A stretch of DNA of 64,000 nucleotides. Origin: Sphingomonas sp. PAMC26645 (GTDB lineage Bacteria > Pseudomonadota > Alphaproteobacteria > Sphingomonadales > Sphingomonadaceae). The stretch covers positions 3,013,001 through 3,077,000 of the forward strand of contig NZ_CP039249.1 of NCBI RefSeq assembly GCF_004795835.1, read 5' to 3'. The notes beneath the pieces are model-generated. The model was not told the origin of the DNA. It did not search any database and saw only the letters and a list, made by a program, of their open reading frames with translations. Positions 61,779 through 64,000 of the stretch are shown here, in pieces (the stretch's first letter is position 1; every line of letters starts with the position of its first letter). The position numbers and the translations under genes are program-made.

Positions 61779-62777
61779 CTACATAAAATCGCTCGACCCG
61801 TTCTGGCCCGCTCCGCTCTCATCGACCCGAGCACGCAGGACCGCGGTCGCCTCGGCGACGCTTCCAGGCGCGATGTCTGCAAGGATCGAAACGAAATCCA
61901 TCGTTATCCATCCTTTGATGCGCCCGAGCGCGACGGGGATCGGACTGGATGGCTCGACCCGGCCGTAATAGTCGATGACGGAATCGAGCGCCCGAGCGAC
62001 GTCCTCTCGCGACTGGATTCGGCCGGGCGCGGTCGTCGCTGCACGCGGCATGCCGCCTATTTCCGGATCCGCCTCCCCTGCGTCCGGCTCGGCACCCTGC
62101 CGGACGAACGGCGTCAGCGCATGGACGATACCCTCGATAGCCTCGTAGGTCGGGCGGAAATTGGTGCCGGTCTGCCCGGCATGCTCGGCCTGCTCCGAAA
62201 GCACGGCATCCGCGCGCTGCAGCGCAGCCTCGATCCGGCGGAACCGGTCGGTGACTTCCGCGACCTGTTCCACTGGCGTATCCGCAAGCGCGGCGCGAAA
62301 CTGGCCGTAGCCCTCGGCCGCCGCACCCTCGTTCAGATAGCGCTCGAAATCGATACCCGTATAGCTACCCAGGCGTGGATGTTCGACGAGCGGGATGCGG
62401 CGCACTGGCGCCAGGAACTCGCCGATGCGGACCAGGGATTCGCAAGCACCCTTGCGCCCTTCTACGCCGTATTCCTCCAGTGTCGGGTGCGCCGTCTCCC
62501 AGAAGTCCTCGAACAGGCCGGCGAGCAACTGCATGGCCGCCTCGACGATGGCGAGATCACCTGATCGAGCACCCGCCCGCGCGAGATACACTGCGAGCCA
62601 CACGTCGCGTGTCTGGCGTGCCTGCGCCTCGATCATCCCGATCGTGCGATCCCATTCGACCTCGTCGGACGACCCTTCGAACGCGGTCTCGATCGCCTGA
62701 CGACCAGGGTCGTAAGACAGATCGGGCCCGGCGGGCGCCTCCGGCGTAACCGGCGTCAGAAGGGCGGCAACATCCAT
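61779..62777 (-). CDS. tssA: T6SS assembly protein TssA (ImpA N-terminal domain)
   Basis: A 332-residue protein opening MDVAALLTPVTPEAPAGPDL and SYDPGRQAIETAFEGS. The ImpA N-terminal domain follows (SGDLAIVEAAMQLLAGLFED and FWETAHPTLEEYGVEGRKGA). The C-terminus has SREDVARALDSVIDYYGRVE and PSSPIPVALGRI. TssA primes baseplate and sheath assembly. The length and C-terminal motif fit the short P. aeruginosa TssA1-like class. It starts 21 bp after the OmpA-family gene ends. Confidence 0.92.
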   Translation of the reverse strand: MDVAALLTPVTPEAPAGPDLSYDPGRQAIETAFEGSSDEVEWDRTIGMIEAQARQTRDVWLAVYLARAGARSGDLAIVEAAMQLLAGLFEDFWETAHPTLEEYGVEGRKGACESLVRIGEFLAPVRRIPLVEHPRLGSYTGIDFERYLNEGAAAEGYGQFRAALADTPVEQVAEVTDRFRRIEAALQRADAVLSEQAEHAGQTGTNFRPTYEAIEGIVHALTPFVRQGAEPDAGEADPEIGGMPRAATTAPGRIQSREDVARALDSVIDYYGRVEPSSPIPVALGRIKGWITMDFVSILADIAPGSVAEATAVLRARVDESGAGQNGSSDFM

Positions 62778-62798
62778 ATCGCTATCCCGGCATGCGCG

Positions 62799-63500
62799 TC
62801 AGGATATCAACTCGGCTTCGACGCGACGGTTGACCGGATCGCTCTTCGAATGTCCGGGCAACGGCGCGCTCGCGCCGTAGCCGCGAACTTCGAGGCGCTT
62901 GCCCTCCACGCCAAGGATGACGAGATAGTCGGCGACGGCCTTCGCCCGCGCCGCAGACAGCGGAACGTTGATACGAGACCCGCCTCGCAGATCGGTATGC
63001 CCCTCGATCAGGAAGCGCTTCCCACTGAGCTCAGGCATGAGCACCGAGCGCGCGAACACCTGCGTCGCGCGCGTCCCCTCGGCCGTGAGCTGCGCCGAGT
63101 TGCGTTCGAAACTGATCATGAGGTCGGCGCGTGGCCGACCCATGCCGGCCGCGACGGCGCCAACCGACCCTGCAATGGCCGTAGTAGCTGCGTAGTTCGC
63201 CCGACGGGACGACTGGCCGTAGTGGCGCTGCGCCTGCGCGGGAGCACGTGCAACTCGCGACTGCCCCGATGGCCGCAACGCCACGCTGCTCGCATCCGTC
63301 GCAGCGGCCGGCCTCGCAAGTCGGAAACCCTTGGTGTTCGGAGCGGTCCGCGTGGCGGCCGGAACGTCATCGCCCGCGCCGCATTTGCCTGCAAACGTGC
63401 AGAGGTAGCCTTCGACGCTCGGCCCCTTGGCCTCCTGCGCGTCTACCGCGGTGGCGAGCCCGAGGACCATCAGTGGAAACGTCAGCACCCGCAACGACAT
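62799..63500 (-). CDS. OmpA-family peptidoglycan-binding protein, T6SS-linked
   Basis: A 233-residue protein starting MSLRVLTFPLMVLGLATAVD with a signal peptide (cleavage near VDAQ, residue 22). A variable middle with a possible short hydrophobic segment (ATTAIAGSVGAVAAGMG) leads to an OmpA C-terminal domain (about 125-233): ISFERNSAQLTAEGTRATQV, FLIEGHTDLRGGSRINVPLS and YGASAPLPGHSKSDPVNRRV. It probably anchors the apparatus or envelope to the cell wall. It is the first gene of the minus-strand operon and diverges from vgrG; the 271 bp between them should carry both promoters. Confidence 0.88.
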   Translation of the reverse strand: MSLRVLTFPLMVLGLATAVDAQEAKGPSVEGYLCTFAGKCGAGDDVPAATRTAPNTKGFRLARPAAATDASSVALRPSGQSRVARAPAQAQRHYGQSSRRANYAATTAIAGSVGAVAAGMGRPRADLMISFERNSAQLTAEGTRATQVFARSVLMPELSGKRFLIEGHTDLRGGSRINVPLSAARAKAVADYLVILGVEGKRLEVRGYGASAPLPGHSKSDPVNRRVEAELIS

Positions 63501-63771
63501 GTCTTGCTCCCGCGCATGAACTCGGTGTGTCTGGACATTAGGGCGCCGCTACTCATCCGGCAACCCATGACCGCAAACAACGAGGTTAACCCAGCGCGCT
63601 TCGTTGGTTAACCTTTACTTGCAGTGGCCGTCTGCGGCCATCTGCACACACAAATGTATTATTGCGCCGGCGGCGATGTTCTGGTTTTGCCGCAGGCCAT
63701 TGTAGGATCGCGCTGGCATGGGTAGAACGCGGCTCCTCGCGTGACAGCAGCGCGATCGGCTGGAGTGCTTG

Positions 63772-64000
63772 GTGACAGACACGACGCAGCGCCTGACGCA
63801 GATGGCCATCGATGTTGGCGACGAACAGGTCGTCCTCGAGCGAATTCGGAGCGTGGAGCGAATCGGCATGCCGTTCGTGGTGCAGGCCGACATAATCTCG
63901 CCACTGGAGATCGATCTTCAGCCGCATCTGGGGAAACCCGCGTCCTTGAGCGTGCTCGAGGACGGCGAGCTGCTTCGCCACTTCCATGGCCTCGTGACGG
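63772..64000 (+). CDS. tssI: T6SS spike protein VgrG (TssI), 5' end only
   Basis: A GTG at 63772 follows ggag by six bases and opens a frame that stays open to the window end (76 complete codons). It reads VTDTTQRLTQMAIDVGDEQV, then ERIRSVERIGMPFVVQADII and SPLEIDLQPHLGKPASLSVL, ending RHFHGLVT. This is the conserved VgrG N-terminus, which forms the gp27-like base of the spike. The gene is cut by the window edge, so any effector extension cannot be judged. A TTG one codon upstream is an alternative start. Confidence 0.85.
   Translation, partial: MTDTTQRLTQMAIDVGDEQVVLERIRSVERIGMPFVVQADIISPLEIDLQPHLGKPASLSVLEDGELLRHFHGLVT

Overview
The window reads as high-GC chromosomal DNA from an alphaproteobacterium. 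Gene content points to the Sphingomonadaceae (probably Sphingomonas or a close relative), because several small families here resemble ones I associate with that group. The assignment rests on family resemblance from memory, not on a marker gene. It holds a nearly complete type VI secretion system (T6SS) locus with its effector-immunity cargo, and to its left about 23 kb of heavily decayed accessory DNA.

Positions 1-23,400 are an accessory region rich in broken genes. It contains a frameshifted GH130 glycosidase, a truncated and frameshifted PAAR protein with an overlapping small partner gene, and a zincin/peptidoglycan-binding protein paired with a lipoprotein. Further right are a decayed second copy of that pair, a LysM/VgrG3-like cell-wall hydrolase facing an LprI-like lysozyme-inhibitor gene, and a glycine-zipper membrane protein with a coupled partner. 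There are also arginase and IS1182-type transposase relics, an orphan RHS tip with an intact NTF2-fold immunity gene, and a lysozyme-like effector with a lipoprotein partner. Three otherwise good reading frames carry in-frame stops: a second zincin, a DUF4303 protein, and a TIR-like/RNA-polymerase-alpha-CTD fusion. A roughly 100-bp intergenic repeat occurs about four times between 4.7 and 9.1 kb.

Positions 23,424-32,736 (minus strand) are one tightly overlapping T6SS operon: tssK, tssL, tssM, tagF, pppA, ppkA. A membrane-anchored M23 metallopeptidase diverges from tssK (32,820-34,214).

Positions 34,217-48,117 (minus strand) are a two-partner secretion operon set between the two T6SS halves: a TpsB transporter, a 2,722-residue TpsA exoprotein with five 93-residue repeats, a CHAT-protease/TPR lipoprotein and a CPBP membrane protease. 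The last three genes overlap.

Positions 48,207-63,500 (minus strand) are the second T6SS half: an OmpA-family protein, tssA, tssB, tssC, hcp, tssJ-less accessory tagJ, tssE, tssF, tssG, a muramidase effector with two paralogous lipoprotein partners, clpV, and an amidase-like effector with a lipoprotein partner. A vgrG gene starts divergently at 63,772 and runs off the end.

Together these genes encode the membrane complex (TssKLM), baseplate (TssKEFG with VgrG), sheath and tube (TssBC, Hcp), recycling ATPase (ClpV) and post-translational control (PpkA, PppA, TagF). The cargo is mostly cell-wall-active effectors that share a peptidoglycan-binding module, each encoded next to a lipoprotein that is the likely periplasmic immunity factor. 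I saw no tssJ or separate fha gene in the window, and no tRNA, rRNA or CRISPR.
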